From Macrotrachela quadricornifera (Eukaryota; Rotifera; Eurotatoria; Philodinida; Philodinidae), in assembly GCA_022393335.1 (NCBI GenBank), contig JAJEKB010021827.1, forward strand, positions 441,127-505,126: 64,000 nucleotides of DNA. Reading direction: 5' to 3'. Below are positions 26,065 through 38,128 of the stretch, in pieces; the stretch's first letter is position 1, and each line of letters starts with the position of its first letter. The notes beneath the pieces are model-generated. The model had not been told where the DNA came from. It ran no database searches and saw nothing but the letters and a program-made list of their open reading frames with translations. Made by a program: the position numbers and the translations under genes.

Positions 26065-26816
26065 ATACACTGAAAAACAAATGGCGCCAATCGAAACCTA
26101 AAAGGTTTCATGGATCTTTAATATATACTGACAGATATCGAATGATGCATGAAAAAGTTTCGTATAATAATAGGTTCCGTACAATAATATTTTCGGGCTG
26201 TTGAGGTCGAAAAAGTTTCGTAAAAAACCTTTCGAGAGTATCGTAGCCATGAGCGTTTCATATCGAACTGTTTTTTTCCGTGTTTCAGTTATGATGCTGA
26301 CTGATGTCCTCTAATCAGACAGCCATGAAATTCGAATTTTCCTGTTTGCTTATTTATTTATCCATCACTTTATAATCGACTTCATATTTCGGTCCTGTTT
26401 TATTAAATTCAAGAGGTTCCAAACAGTAAATTGAGGGTGAAAAATCTATAATACGATTCATAAATGGTGAAGTTAAAGGCATAGATATAGGGAAATAGAT
26501 TAAGAGATTAAGGGGGTAGAATAAGGGACTAAGACGACAGAATAAAAGATTGAGGAAATATATGTAGGGGATAGAATAAGAAATAAGCAATTATACGTAG
26601 AAATAAGGTGTTGCAGAAAAGTATTGGGAGGATACGGATGATCTATAGTGTTTTCTGTAGAATCTGGCATTCAAATTCGAGTACCAAAACCCGTTTCTAA
26701 AGCAAATAAAAATGTTTTTATGAAACCTGTTTTGTACGAAATCTAAAAAGAGTTTCTAGTTCGTTTCAATTCTCGGAACCCATTTTAGGTTTCGTATGAT
26801 CACTTTTTTTGGTGTA
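26065..26816. mobile_element. nested inverted-repeat element with GAAACC motifs
   Basis: The left end TACACTGAAAAACAAATGG and the right end, read back as TACACCAAAAAAAGTGATC, are followed by matching CGAAACCTAAAA blocks. GTTTCGTA/GAAACC motifs recur inside. A TA duplication is possible, so it may be a Tc1/mariner-type MITE. It lies inside the 2.3-kb hAT-like element. Confidence 0.65.
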
Positions 26817-27796
26817 TTTGAACAGAAATTAGTTGTAGTCATCCTACGTTAACAGTTGAATTCGCTGCTTTTTCCCGTGTTTCGTAAATCTATTTTTCAA
26901 TTTCATGTATTTGAATATTTTATTTGAAGAAGTCAAAGATAAATAGCAACAGAACGGTGAGGGTGAGTGTTATTTTACCTTTTTTCGCCGAAAAATGATC
27001 AATGTCTCTTCCTTCTCTTTCGTTAAGCAATGAAAAGCTCAGTTAATCTTCTTTTATCGATTACACGATGGCATGTATTAGTTTGTTCTCTTACATCGAA
27101 CAATGACAAGCAGCAAGCATTGTACCATCTATATTTTCAACAAATTCTCAATCATGAAAGTTATTTTTCTTGGTTTTACTATTCATTTAATATACACATC
27201 CTGTGAACTACATATATTGTCATTTCATTATTAATGTAGAACTTTTAATGTCTGAAATAAGTTCTTATAAACGTTTTTCAAAACACTGTCATTTACACAA
27301 TCAATTTTATTAAAATTTTTATATATAATTTGCTCACGTTTTCAATTCTGCATTACATGAATCATGTTGCAACACATATTGCGAAAACTTTTAATTTAGA
27401 TTGATTCAGTCGTTTCTATACCGTACGAATTATGTTCGTAGAAATAGAAAGATTTTTGAACATTTATCCGCCTTTAGTTTTAGCAAATTTGAGTGTATAA
27501 GTGATAGAAAGCATTTTGCCAGTAAATATCAATGAATTATTATTATTATTGTTATGGTGCTCATTCTTTAATTGGAACACATTTAAGATCGATTTTTGTA
27601 AATCCACTTGATTAGATCTCGCCAAGAGCAAATGTGTTGAAAGAAAACAGTCCTTAAATCTTTAATTGTACACAAATTTTCGTATTTTTTTACAATGGGC
27701 AATTGCCCATACTAGAAAAGAAATAGGTAGCAATAAAATTTTGTTTGGGTAGCAATTGCCCAATTGCTACCCTGTTGGATACGCCACTGCTTCAAA

Positions 27797-28339
27797 CATA
27801 TTTTTTTGCTTAATCTATACTACTTGATTTTCCCTATTTGTTTTTTATTTATTTCAAAATAAAATATTAATTAGATTAAGTAATAAAGTAAAAAATACCT
27901 TAGTTCAGTTTTTTTCTGATTAAAATGTCGAACTCATATATAAAAAAATTCTTCATTAATCTTTAAAATATCTTTATCTTATTTGTAAGTTGATAGAGAA
28001 AATATCTTCGTTAATTTGTAGAATATCTTACATTATTTCTAAGAAAGAAAATCTATTCATGATTTTTACGTTGGATCATTGCTAAAAGGTACTTTTAATT
28101 TAATTATTCATAGAAGTCTATTGATTATTTCTTCCATTCATCTCGTTCTTAATACCACACAAATCTACAATTTAATGTCTATTAGCGCTTCGTCTTTCTT
28201 CCAGTAGATATGCAAATGTCTTTACTAATCTTTGACGCCTAACTTCTATTGATTAGATTTTCTTAAATAAATCTATGCCAGTTTTATATAAGGCGAAAAT
28301 TCAAAATATATTTGGGCTAGAATATAAATAAGATAGAAT
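27797..28339. other. intergenic DNA
   Basis: Nothing recognised. AT-rich sequence between the hAT-like insertion and the PPR pseudogene. Confidence 0.4.
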
Positions 28340-29210
28340 TATCATTCTGTTTATATTTTCTCTAAAGTTTTTTTTTGTGATTGATTGCAATTATTATAAG
28401 CTTTCATTAAATTCCTACAACTAATTGTATTATTTTTCATTTTTAAAATATTATATTCAGCACTTGACAGATCATTACATTAAATAAATGCATTGAGAGC
28501 ATTAGCTAGAATGTGTAAATCATCATAATAATTATTTAGAAGATAGGATAAAACTTTTTTCACTGTAATTAAAATATTTTCTGTTCTTGTTTAAGCTCAA
28601 GCTTCTATTAATATTCGCAAACTAATTTCATCAAGATTTGGAGTTTTCAAAAATAGATTAATTGCTTCATTTATCATATTATTTTTAATAAATTCTATCT
28701 CTTATAAAAAAAATAACAAAATAGACTTGATTTAAAATTTTTGATCACTTTATCATTCATCATTGCTTCATAAATAGCTGTTGTTTCTTTTCAATATTAT
28801 GAAATATTTGTTGAGCACAATTAACATCTCCAAATTGCACTAAATATTAAATTAAATGGATTTAAACTAAAATTGACAATTTTTTACTAAAGAAATGAAT
28901 CAGTGATGCTAATGTATAATTACTTTTTTCTACTAATGATGAATACCGTTTATGAATATATAAGCCATCTTAAATTTTTCAAATATTATTTAAAGATTTT
29001 AGTGTTTGACTGATAGTTTCATTTGATATAACCCGATTTATTTATATGTTCATATTTAGAAAATAAATCAAATATTTCTTCAAAATTTTTCCTATCATTT
29101 AAATTTTTTATTTCAATACTTATATCGTAATATAATCTAATAAGAGTCACTCTACACTGAAATTTATTATAGATTGATTTCAGATGATTCTTTAAAAGAA
29201 TTTTAAACAT
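28340..29210 (-). pseudogene. decayed PPR protein gene
   Basis: Read on the minus strand from an ATG at 29210, the start (MFKILLKNHLK, then LNDRKNFEEIFDLFSKYE) matches the N terminus of the PPR gene at 44.8 kb, which reads LNNKQQFENALELFDKHKE at the same place. Homology goes on through ASLIHFFSK, FGDVNCAQQIF, YEAMMND, IKNNMINEAINLF and LANALNAFI, the same order of PPR segments as in the intact copies. The frame is broken by several stops and shifts, the first about 65 codons in. It is therefore a third, dead member of the PPR family in this window. No DYW domain is visible. Confidence 0.75.
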
Positions 29211-29930
29211 TAACAAATTCTTTTTGAAATCGTTAGAAATAAGAATGAGAATAAGTATAGAATAAAAGAAGATCTAGATTTCTCGAATTAGTGAAAACGG
29301 AATAATCAATTGTTGTAGAAATTAAGCTAATTCTGAATCGTATGTTTTCTTCATATAAACAATTTGCAACAAGTATCGATTGATCTATCATCAATGAAGT
29401 GTTTATCATTATTCTTGACAATGCAATATATCTAGATTTGTAAGTGAATGACAATGAGAGATAAAGATCATACTCTCATTTTTATTCATTTACCCATTTT
29501 TATTTGTGGTTCTTACTATTTAAAATATCAAAATACATGAGATAAACTATATTTTTTTCCGATAAATAAGACTTTAACCTTGTTTGATTCATTAGAAGGA
29601 AAACTGTACTGTAAGATTGTATCATGAATAAGAAATTATTTTTTGTTTAACAGTAACATCAACAATTGCTAAAACGACTTTAGACTAAACAAACATTTTC
29701 ATTAAACTTTATTATATTTATTTTTACTTTTTATAATTACAATTGTGATAACACTGTCTTCGATCTTGAATAGAAGAATAATTGTGTCAATTTTTCTCTA
29801 TTCCAATATTTAACCTATATATTAATAATATATAGTCTTAGAAACAATACTTATTCAAATGAAAGACGTACATATAAAAGTTGTATATCTAATAGATAAT
29901 AAAACATTCAATTGATTTAATTTAATATCA
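29211..29930. other. intergenic DNA
   Basis: No gene supported. A minus-strand ORF at 29233-29454 shows no recognisable features. Confidence 0.4.
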
Positions 29931-29938
29931 GTGACAAC

Positions 29939-30767
29939 CAGAGCTGCCAACAGGCTACTTTTTTCCACCCTGACCTGGCCTGTGGCCTGACCTGGTATAG
30001 CCTCACCCTGCCTGGGGGGTCAGACCGAGATGGACTGTTTGTTTTCATAGCTCGAACTGGCCTGGCCTGGCAGGCCATCAGGCACCTGCTCAGGCCAACT
30101 GATATTTGTAGTTTTTCAAATTGATTGAATTCTATAAATTAGGATTGGTGCACAGTTTCATTTCTCGTCATTGAACATTTTCATGACGATAATAGAAGGC
30201 AAGTATTTACACAAAATAGTAATACTAGTCGAGCACTGGGAACAGATCTTGAAACCTTTGTTGACCTGTGGATAATAAGAAAACTTTTATGCAAGATTAC
30301 TATTGAAACCGAAGATTTTCTTTCACACAAAGCATTATTCGAGGGAAAAACATTGCGACCTATCGCAAAAAGTTTCGATACTATTTTGGCGCACATGCTC
30401 ATGATCTTTTTAACTTTCTTATGTAAGCTGATCATGCACTCTGGGGACATTTGGAATCAAGTAAAGCCTTGTCAAACGCTTGAAAAAAGTACAAATAGGA
30501 AAGTTAAAATAAAGAGGCAATCTTCGCGAATATTTTTCATAAAAGAAAGACCCAAATTATTGAAATTTTTTCATAACTCACGAAAAAAATTAAAATCGTT
30601 TCTCAACCAGACCAAGAATTTTGGTCTGGCCTGGCCTGGGACCAGGTGGGATATATTGGCTGCCTGGATCAGGCCAGGCCAAATTTTCAAAATTCAGCCT
30701 GAACAGGAGGCCTGGCCTGGCAGGCCATCATGCGCCTGGCAGGTACCAGGCCAGGCCGGCAGCTCTG
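29939..30767. mobile_element. hAT-like element with CCTGGCCAGG arrays, 829 bp
   Basis: Perfect target duplication GTGACAAC (29931-29938 and 30768-30775). Ends are CAGAGCTGCCAACAGG and, from the right, CAGAGCTGCCGGCCTGG. Each subterminal region is packed with CAGGCC/GGCCTG units in opposed orientation. The middle has open frames on both strands without recognisable transposase motifs. It is close in size and plan to the element at 49065-49890. Confidence 0.9.
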
Positions 30768-30775
30768 GTGACAAC

Positions 30776-31379
30776 TTCTAGAGATTTTTTTTATTTAGTC
30801 CGTTAAAATGAGCCACATGTAGTTTGTGTTATTAAACTGTTTCATACAATATATTTCAACTATTTATCCTTAGTATTTAAACTTTTCGTTACGTAAAGAG
30901 AAAAGTACAGTCATTAATTGAAAAAAAAAACTAATCTATTTTTGATTCATTTAATAATAAAAACTGATCAAACAAATTTCGAAAAATATAAATAATGCTT
31001 ATATTGTAAATACTTCATCGGTTGATTATTCAGTTTACCAGATGTTATATTAACATTATTTGTGAAAAAGAAAATAAATTTTCGAAAGACAATATTCTTT
31101 CTTTTCTGTAAAAATAAGCATGATATAATGTTTGTATTCTTCCACATGCGACGATGATAGAGAATTTTACTTGACCTTGAAAGAACGAAAAGTAAATCTT
31201 ATAGCCAATAAATACGTTATTTTATTCTACTTTTCTTTCGTTAGTCCATATGATATATAACCATACTTTCGCAAATTACAAACTAACGATATGTAAATTT
31301 ATTTTCATCGTTCATTTTATTCTTGTTTCAAGTATTGATTTCTTGAACTAATCTTATCTTTTCTTTTCTTTTAAGAATT
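30776..31379. other. intergenic DNA upstream of small membrane protein
   Basis: AT-rich, with no gene. It ends in a pyrimidine tract and AG at 31374-31375, five bases before the first ATG. Confidence 0.5.
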
Positions 31380-31442
31380 ATGGGAAATTATTTGCCTTCA
31401 TCTATATTTGGTTATGATAAAGAAGAAATTATTCGTTTTTAA
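31380..31442 (+). CDS. 20-codon upstream ORF
   Basis: Reads MGNYLPSSIFGYDKEEIIRF then stop. It is the first ATG after the pyrimidine-AG site at 31374-31375 and ends five bases before the start codon of the next small ORF. The peptide begins MGN, so N-myristoylation could be considered. It may only regulate translation of the downstream ORF, or the transcript may be truly bicistronic. Confidence 0.4.
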   Translation: MGNYLPSSIFGYDKEEIIRF

Positions 31443-31447
31443 ATAAT

Positions 31448-31615
31448 ATGGTTATCATTATGGTAACTTTTTTTATTGCCGTACTCACTCTTCTTATGTA
31501 CTTCCTAGTTGAAACCTATCAATGGAATAATCGTCCTATGGCACAACAAGCACGTGAGCGTGAAGAACGTTCACGTGATGAAGAAAGAAGAAAAAAATTA
31601 AAGAAAAAAAAATGA
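31448..31615 (+). CDS. 55-aa single-pass small membrane protein
   Basis: One hydrophobic helix fills residues 2-21 (VIIMVTFFIAVLTLLMYFLV) and is followed by VETYQWNNRP and a strongly charged C-terminal tail of alternating Arg, Glu and Lys that probably forms a cytosolic helix or coiled coil. There are no introns. I do not recognise a family; the layout is that of small integral membrane proteins that regulate larger membrane partners. The clean change from apolar to charged and the neighbouring start context argue for a real gene, but length alone cannot prove it. A 20-codon ORF lies five bases upstream. Confidence 0.55.
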   Translation: MVIIMVTFFIAVLTLLMYFLVETYQWNNRPMAQQAREREERSRDEERRKKLKKKK

Positions 31616-33641
31616 ATAATTTTTATATTAAATATTATTAAAGCAATACCAATACTATAATGACTGAACATGTTCCATCTACTTCATATTGACTTGTACT
31701 TAATTCATAAATAAAAAAATAGTGCAATATAATTCTTTTTTCCAGTTGAAATAACCCAGTTCAATATATTTAAGGAATAAACCAAAATATAAGAAAAAGA
31801 AAAGGAAAGAAAAATATCGTATGACACATATGTAATGGCATGAATTGATCGATTAAATATAAGTCTTTCATATTTATAAGACCCCAAAATTAGTATTGAA
31901 ACATTTCGATAAGTCGTCAAAATTCTTTCGAACTTGTTTCTTTTCTGTCAACTATTTGATGATGTTTTATAATATTTAATTTCATATTCGAACAAAAAAT
32001 ATATTACTTTCATTATCTGAATAGAAAATAAAGATTTAAAAATGTTGATTGATATAAGTATGTGTTTCTAGAAATAGCGATGGTTTATTCAGAATTTATC
32101 ATATTCAATTTTCACTTACTTCTTATTTATGCATCGATTCAGTTAATTCTAAATTTCCGGAATGACTGTTCTACTTTGAGAATAAGCAAAGATTTTTTTA
32201 TTCATTGGGTGTAAGATAGCATTTTACTATATTCCTCGAATATGAACAGCGATATTGATTGCTTTAAATCTTTTTTCTTATGACGAATTTTATGCTGAAC
32301 AAATTCCTTTCGATCACATGCAATTAAAAAAATGAATGATATTCATTGCCATATTCGCTTATACTTTAATTATTTCACGTATGAGTTAATTTGGTAATCA
32401 AAATAATGTTTACCTATTGAATTATTCGATATCATTTTTTTTTTCATTTCGGACTACGTACTATTCTATTCGTGACATTTATCTTTTTTTGTGATCTTTT
32501 AGTATAGTTTATTAAGACGTTTACAAAAATTTAACGCTTTGATTCCATTCACATTAGAAAAAATAAAACTGGATTAACCATTGATTCATCTCAAAGAGAT
32601 TATTTAAATGTAAGTTAACCAGTTAGACTACTTAATTCAATTTTTTCCTAGCGTGAATGGGATCTAAGGCCTGGAATACACTACAGAATTAAAACAGAAT
32701 CAAGTTTGTTTTAAATCAATACCCGGTTACACTATAGCATCTAATCTACTAATCATAATTAAGTATAGCCTCTATACTGTAATTAAAATATAAGAATAGG
32801 AATGAACTTTCGAGTGATATCAATTTCGTCTATAGATGAATTCATCACTTCTTTTGTTATTCAGTCCTGTTTAATACACCTGTAATTCTATTCGAACATT
32901 AACATTTAAGCCATTTCGAAAAGATGATTTAATTCTGTTTTAAATTTCAAACCAATCACGTTGCTTAATTCAGTTTTATTTCTTGTAGTGTAGACAACGT
33001 CAACGTCTTAGGTCCGAAACACTGAAAGATGAATTAAAGTGCTATTGTTTTAAAGCCAGTGAGCGTCTACACTGAACAGCTAATTCACTAATCAAAATTG
33101 AGAATAGCTTCCATGATGTAGTAAATAAAAATGAATACGGTGCATTTTCGAGTTCTAAAAAAATTATTTTTATTTCTGAAATCGACAACAATTTGAAAAC
33201 TCACAATTTGTAGAATATCGAACAAAACTAGTGTACTATTATTTTATGACAATTAATTTTTTCGAGCGATATCACATCTACATGCGTATATATATATATC
33301 TTTCATTGTACAATCAGACTATTAAAAGATTGGTTCATTAAGAGTTGAATTAAGTTAAATCATCCCAAAAAGATGAATTAACTCTGTTTTAACGTTTCTA
33401 CTCATTCTATTGGTTGATCCTGTTTTAATTTTCTTAGTGTGTATGGGGCCTTAACTTGACCGTTTGACCGCTTCCTCTTCATATATATTGTATGTTTGTT
33501 GAACAAAACAGCTGTCGTCATTTAAATAAAGAAAAAAAATTGAGAGACAACACATTTGTTCTATTCGGTCATTATTATAGATAAACGTCATAGTATAGTA
33601 CAGATTTTTTTTTCTGTTATACATTTGAATGATTGTAGAGA
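31616..33641. other. intergenic DNA with inverted-repeat elements
   Basis: No gene was recognised. The right part contains the TIR repeats annotated at 32656-33455. A pyrimidine-AG precedes the ATG at 33642. Confidence 0.5.
32656..33455. mobile_element. TIR element(s), GGCC ends
   Basis: The left end TAAGGCCTGGAATACACTAC and the right end, read back as TTAAGGCCCCATACACACTA, are both followed by AAAATTAAAACAG-like sequence. Similar end sequences also face each other in the middle, near 32970-33040. It is either two adjacent MITEs or one composite. A related short element lies at 60640-60751. Confidence 0.6.
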
Positions 33642-35481
33642 ATGAATAGTGGTATACACATAGGAATAGCCATTACATCGAGTATGATTATAACATTTAT
33701 GTTATATTGTATTCTGAAAGATAGGAGAGCAAGTGACTCTTTTTTTCAAAACGTTTTAGTGGATAAAACACGTGATCAACTACTATACTTGCGATGTCGG
33801 TTGAATAGTGAAAAAGGTATGTTTTTAGATTAAAAAAATTTTTTTTTAATATTCTATTATTCTAGCTAATAAAACATGTGGATATTTTATTAGTGAAGAT
33901 AAATCGAATATACCTGTATTAGTTCCAAATATTGTGATGCAAATGTCGCAGTTAGATCTCTTTGCTTTACGAAAAAGAAATATTTACGTTCGTCCTATCA
34001 TAGCTACAATAATTTGTGGTTGGTTAATTGCTCGTTTATTAGATGATGTTAATCTTTGGTATAAAATCGATACGATTAGTATATATTTTCTTCTTTGGCA
34101 AATGATATTTGTTATAACAAATTGGGAATTAAAAGAACTTCCAATATGCTCATCTATTATTTATCGAGGATGGTTGTGCTTGTCAATGGCATTCGGAGCA
34201 TATACTGTTTATGATGCTATCTTCCGATATTTATCAGCACAATTCAATTTTATCCTTTTCTCGTTCTTATCCTTTGCAGATGTGTAAGTAAATGAAAATA
34301 TTGTCAGAGAATGTTATATAAACGTTTTGATGTTTTGCTCGATTCACTTAATATTGATCAAAATTTCTTTCGAATTTTTCACATAAAAAAGTTCTCATAA
34401 TTATCTTGAAATTTGATTGTCTATAACTTCTCAACTTTTTGTTTTCGGGATGGATTAAATTTTGCCTAAATTTTATAAATTATTCTTCTTTTTTGTTAAA
34501 AATGAAAATTTTGAATCATAGATCACGTGAAGACGGATACCGATTGATTAGCTAAAGATTCAGATATATCCCGTTGATAGTGTCATCTATTTTCTTAAAA
34601 TTATCGAAACAAATTTTTATTTAACAATGAATACAGTTAAAATAAGAAGAGCAGTTATATAGAAAAGAGAGTGAAACAAGCAATGTTTTTTGTCTTTAGA
34701 AAACGTTTAGTTCCCTCTACTAAATAGTGTGAAAAGAGAACAAGTAATAGATTTCAATGGAAACAAAACAAAGAAATTAATTTTTCTTACTAAAACATTA
34801 TCAAGAATTATTAGTCAATAATTTTTCAATAAGACTTCATAATTTTACATACGTCGAATTAAAATATATGTTGTGACTGAGTAAAATCAATTCTAAATCT
34901 TTTTTGCAATGAGATACATATATAACTATTATCAGATGTAACAGATATATGAACTGGAATAACAACATTGTTGTAAGTCTTTTCATTTACCTGTGACAGA
35001 GTAAAACTGCAAGAATTTGATTTTAATATCGTCGTAATAATTTTAGTAATAATTCTAGCATATATAGAATTTTTTAATTATTTTTGTTTTAAATAGCATC
35101 TTGTGTTTACATCCAAACGTGCATTTTTACAAAAAAAAACCAGCTGGAAAACCGTCAGAAATGGATAAGATTCCTTTTGGTGTTTATTTCACTTGGAATC
35201 CCGATGATAATGAATCAGATGAAGAAAACGAAGAAAGAACTATTGGACATGGTGATTTTTATATCTATAATCTGATGCTCTTGTTAATATTGCCTCCTTT
35301 ATCATCGATAACAATGAAAATATTGATAACTATTGGCTATATAATCATCGTGCAAATTGGTTGTGAAACTACTTTTCAACTTAGTCGTCTTTATAACCAA
35401 AATCGTCTACCGGGACTTCCATTACCCGTATTTGGTGTTTCAATGTATGCTATTATACTCGATATTTTTATAGAACATTAA
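33642..35481 (+). CDS. divergent presenilin-like intramembrane aspartyl protease
   Basis: Exons 33642-33816, 33866-34283 and 35097-35481 give 325 aa, against about 450 for typical presenilins. Presenilin is the catalytic subunit of gamma-secretase, cutting type I membrane proteins such as Notch within the bilayer. The C-terminal half carries the hallmarks in order: a hydrophobic helix ending FADVILCLHP, with D197 where presenilins have the VYD aspartate of TM6; an acidic hydrophilic loop (about residues 231-245); GHGDFYIY with D251, matching GLGDF of TM7; and LPGLPLPV (303-306 is PGLP) for the PALP motif. Sequence just before TM6 (FRYLSAQFNFILF) also aligns with the TM5-TM6 junction. The N-terminal half has fewer clear helices and little identity, and the loop is much shorter than usual. 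A decayed or specialised paralogue is possible, but all three exons remain open. The assignment rests on motif order only. Confidence 0.65.
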
Positions 35482-38126
35482 ATTATACAATTGATGATGT
35501 AATTCAATTCTTATTGATAAATTGTATTGTATCGCAATAAATGTTTATTTACATTTCGTTATTCAGTCATTTTTGACTCCAGTTCTGGTTCCAGCGAAAA
35601 AAGCTTTTAGTCCCAATTTTGGTCAAAGAAGTTTTTAATTCTATATTCAGTGTTTTATCCAGTGGGTGGGTTGGGTGGGCGCTGTCTATCCTAAATTTCG
35701 ATTCGCCTACCCTAAAATATGAAAAATTGAGTATATAAAAGTAGATGTTTTCTCCTGATTTCAATCTTATTATCGATACCATTTATTTTATCTTTTTCAA
35801 GTAGTAGTGAAGGATGTAAGATTTGATTATATTTGAATTCTCATCGCATCAGTCGTGTTAGTTTTTCTTTCTGTTTTTCAATTTACTTTTTTGGTGGATA
35901 TTTGAGTTTTTCATACAACAACAAAGCCTGTTTCCTATATATCTCCTATTGCTATTGACATTAATAAATTTTAATTGATTTACCCTCTACATAGCTTGAC
36001 TGCTTTTATTATATTGTTTGATTTGTCTTTATCTCAAATTAACGTTACTATATTTCTTTCATAAGAAGTATCTTGTTACGCTTAGCCGAAAGCGTTTAGA
36101 CTAATCATTGTCTGATTCGCCATACTTTTGTCTATCACTCATTTACAAATCAGTTTTTAATAGAATGAGTAATATATTAACTGATCTACGAAATCGTTTA
36201 ACAATTGAACATTTATAAGAATTAATGAAAATATCGAATTATTATCTAAATCTTGAAATGAAAAATCTCGAAAACAAAAGTCTTGAAAGATAGAATCTCG
36301 CAATAGTAAGACGCTAGAAAAATTTTGAAACAATAGCTTTCGAAAAATTTAGCCATGAAAAGGTAAAATTTCGGAGTATAAAATATAGAAATAAATTATT
36401 TGAGCCAAATCTTCTCACAAATGATAATTTCTTGCTGTTCTTTGCATGATTTCTTCACTTCGTTGCTATATCCTGATCAGTTTATTAAATAAGATCTAAA
36501 CTTCATTTATATCCTTTCTTATAATTTTAACCATACCACATACTATTACTTGCACATATGAGAGATACATACGAAGAAGTTTGCACAGAGAACGATAGAT
36601 GAGAGTTCAGAAAGACAACAGACAGTTTCAAATTTACTATCTCATTTCATCCTTACTTGGGATCACATCTATACTTGCATTCGACAAGCTTAGACTCATC
36701 ATGCGCAAATATCGTCATGAGTATATATAAAGATACTTTACTAATCCTATACTCCTAGCTGTTTGACATTTCTGTATTTTACATTTTTCTTTCCAAAATT
36801 TTTCCATTTAACGACTACTTTTTCGAGATTTCAATTTTTTCAAAATTTTGTTCCCTTCGACATTTTATTTTTTGAAATCATTTTCCGAGATTTTTTCTTT
36901 GGAGACTTAGATATCACACCGCAATATAAAAAAGAGGACTATGTGATTTATCTAACCAGCTAAAGAATCTAATTATTGATTTTCGGAAAAATAAAACACC
37001 ACAAAAAATTTTAGATTTAGATTCATTATCTTCTTTTAGTAAGGTTTTGTTTTATTTCGAAGTTTTTTCATATTATATTACTGATAGACGAAAAGTGTAT
37101 TTGTGTTTTGAAACAGGATGAAAAAATATTCTGTGAATGTCTTTGCTATATATCAATAAATTTTTAGCCAGTAGTTCTTGCGAAAATTCTAGTTGCTCAC
37201 CCTACAATATCAGGTGTCCACCCGAAAATTGAAACCTAGATAAAAAACTGCCTAAATTCCCCCTTAATAACACATTTGTAGATGGAAAAACTTGATATAA
37301 TTGTCTAGTAGTTCCAAAAAAGTTTTTTCTGACCTTGATTTTGACCAGAAGAATTCTGGGCCCTGTCCCGCTCATGTCTAGATACAATCGCTTTTAGGCT
37401 TTTTTTAACATGATAGGCTCAACATATAGGCAAAGTATGAAAGGGAACAGAGCAAAATACTTCAGAATATTTTCTCACAAATGAAGATTATTTTTTTCTC
37501 ACTCTGTAATCCTTTTTATTTTATTCTCATAACTTTCAGCTATTAGGTTTGATGCTTTTTTAGTAAATATTACTAGACCAAAAAAATGTTTTTCTGTGAA
37601 TTAAGCGATAAAATTACCGGTGAATCGTTCTTGAGCGTAGAGAATCCGAAGAAAACTTTCGGTAATGTACAAAATCACACAGAGCTTATTAATATTTAAT
37701 GAAGTTGTGTAAGAATTTGTAGAGCAAATATAAAGTCTTTGTGGAGTCTACGAAACAATCAATCATTTCGTATGAGATGTATGGATTCAATAAATAGCTA
37801 AAACCATAGACATATTTCAAGACCTCCCTATTTTAGAATACCCTTCCATATTAAAAGTTTCTTTCAGAATAACAACGCAAAAGACGATTTAAAAAGGCTC
37901 CTTGAAAAATCGTTTCTTTTTCAATACCATCTATAGTCTATTGGTTTCTTAAATATGTGTATACTAATGTTAAGCTCAGTATGAACATTATTTCGCTTTT
38001 AATGATACAGTAATATGTCAGCTCTGAGTTGGACTACCTGTGTGAAAGAGCATCTAACTAAATGCAAATAAGTAAAAGAATTGCTGTTACATTAAAAACC
38101 TGTATAGCGGTTATCTTAATGGTTCC
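35482..38126. other. intergenic DNA, low-complexity
   Basis: No gene supported. At 36200-36400 and 36770-36910 there are repeated TCTTGAAA / CGAGATTTC-like motifs that face each other and could be subterminal repeats of an old element. The small ORFs here are Phe-rich translations of pyrimidine runs. Confidence 0.45.
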
Positions 38127-38128
38127 TA

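Larger units (their letters stand above)
25452..27788. mobile_element. hAT-like non-autonomous transposon, 2337 bp
   Basis: Perfect 8-bp target duplication CTTCAAAC (25444-25451 and 27789-27796). Termini are CAGTGGCGTAGCCAGGA and, from the right, CAGTGGCGTATCCAACAGG, the classic CAGTGGCG hAT end. Subterminal GGGTAGCAATTG/GGGCAATTG motifs occur near both ends. No transposase ORF is intact. It has itself been hit by two insertions (25574-26041 and about 26065-26816). Confidence 0.92.

Noticed and set aside
25874..26080. Minus-strand ORF with RTEPNRTE-like repeats
   Set aside because: It is a translation of the GGTTCG subterminal array of a MITE.
30181..30450. Possible transposase fragment inside the 829-bp hAT-like element
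   Set aside because: Open frames on both strands carry no RNase-H-like or hAT dimerisation motif that I can recognise.
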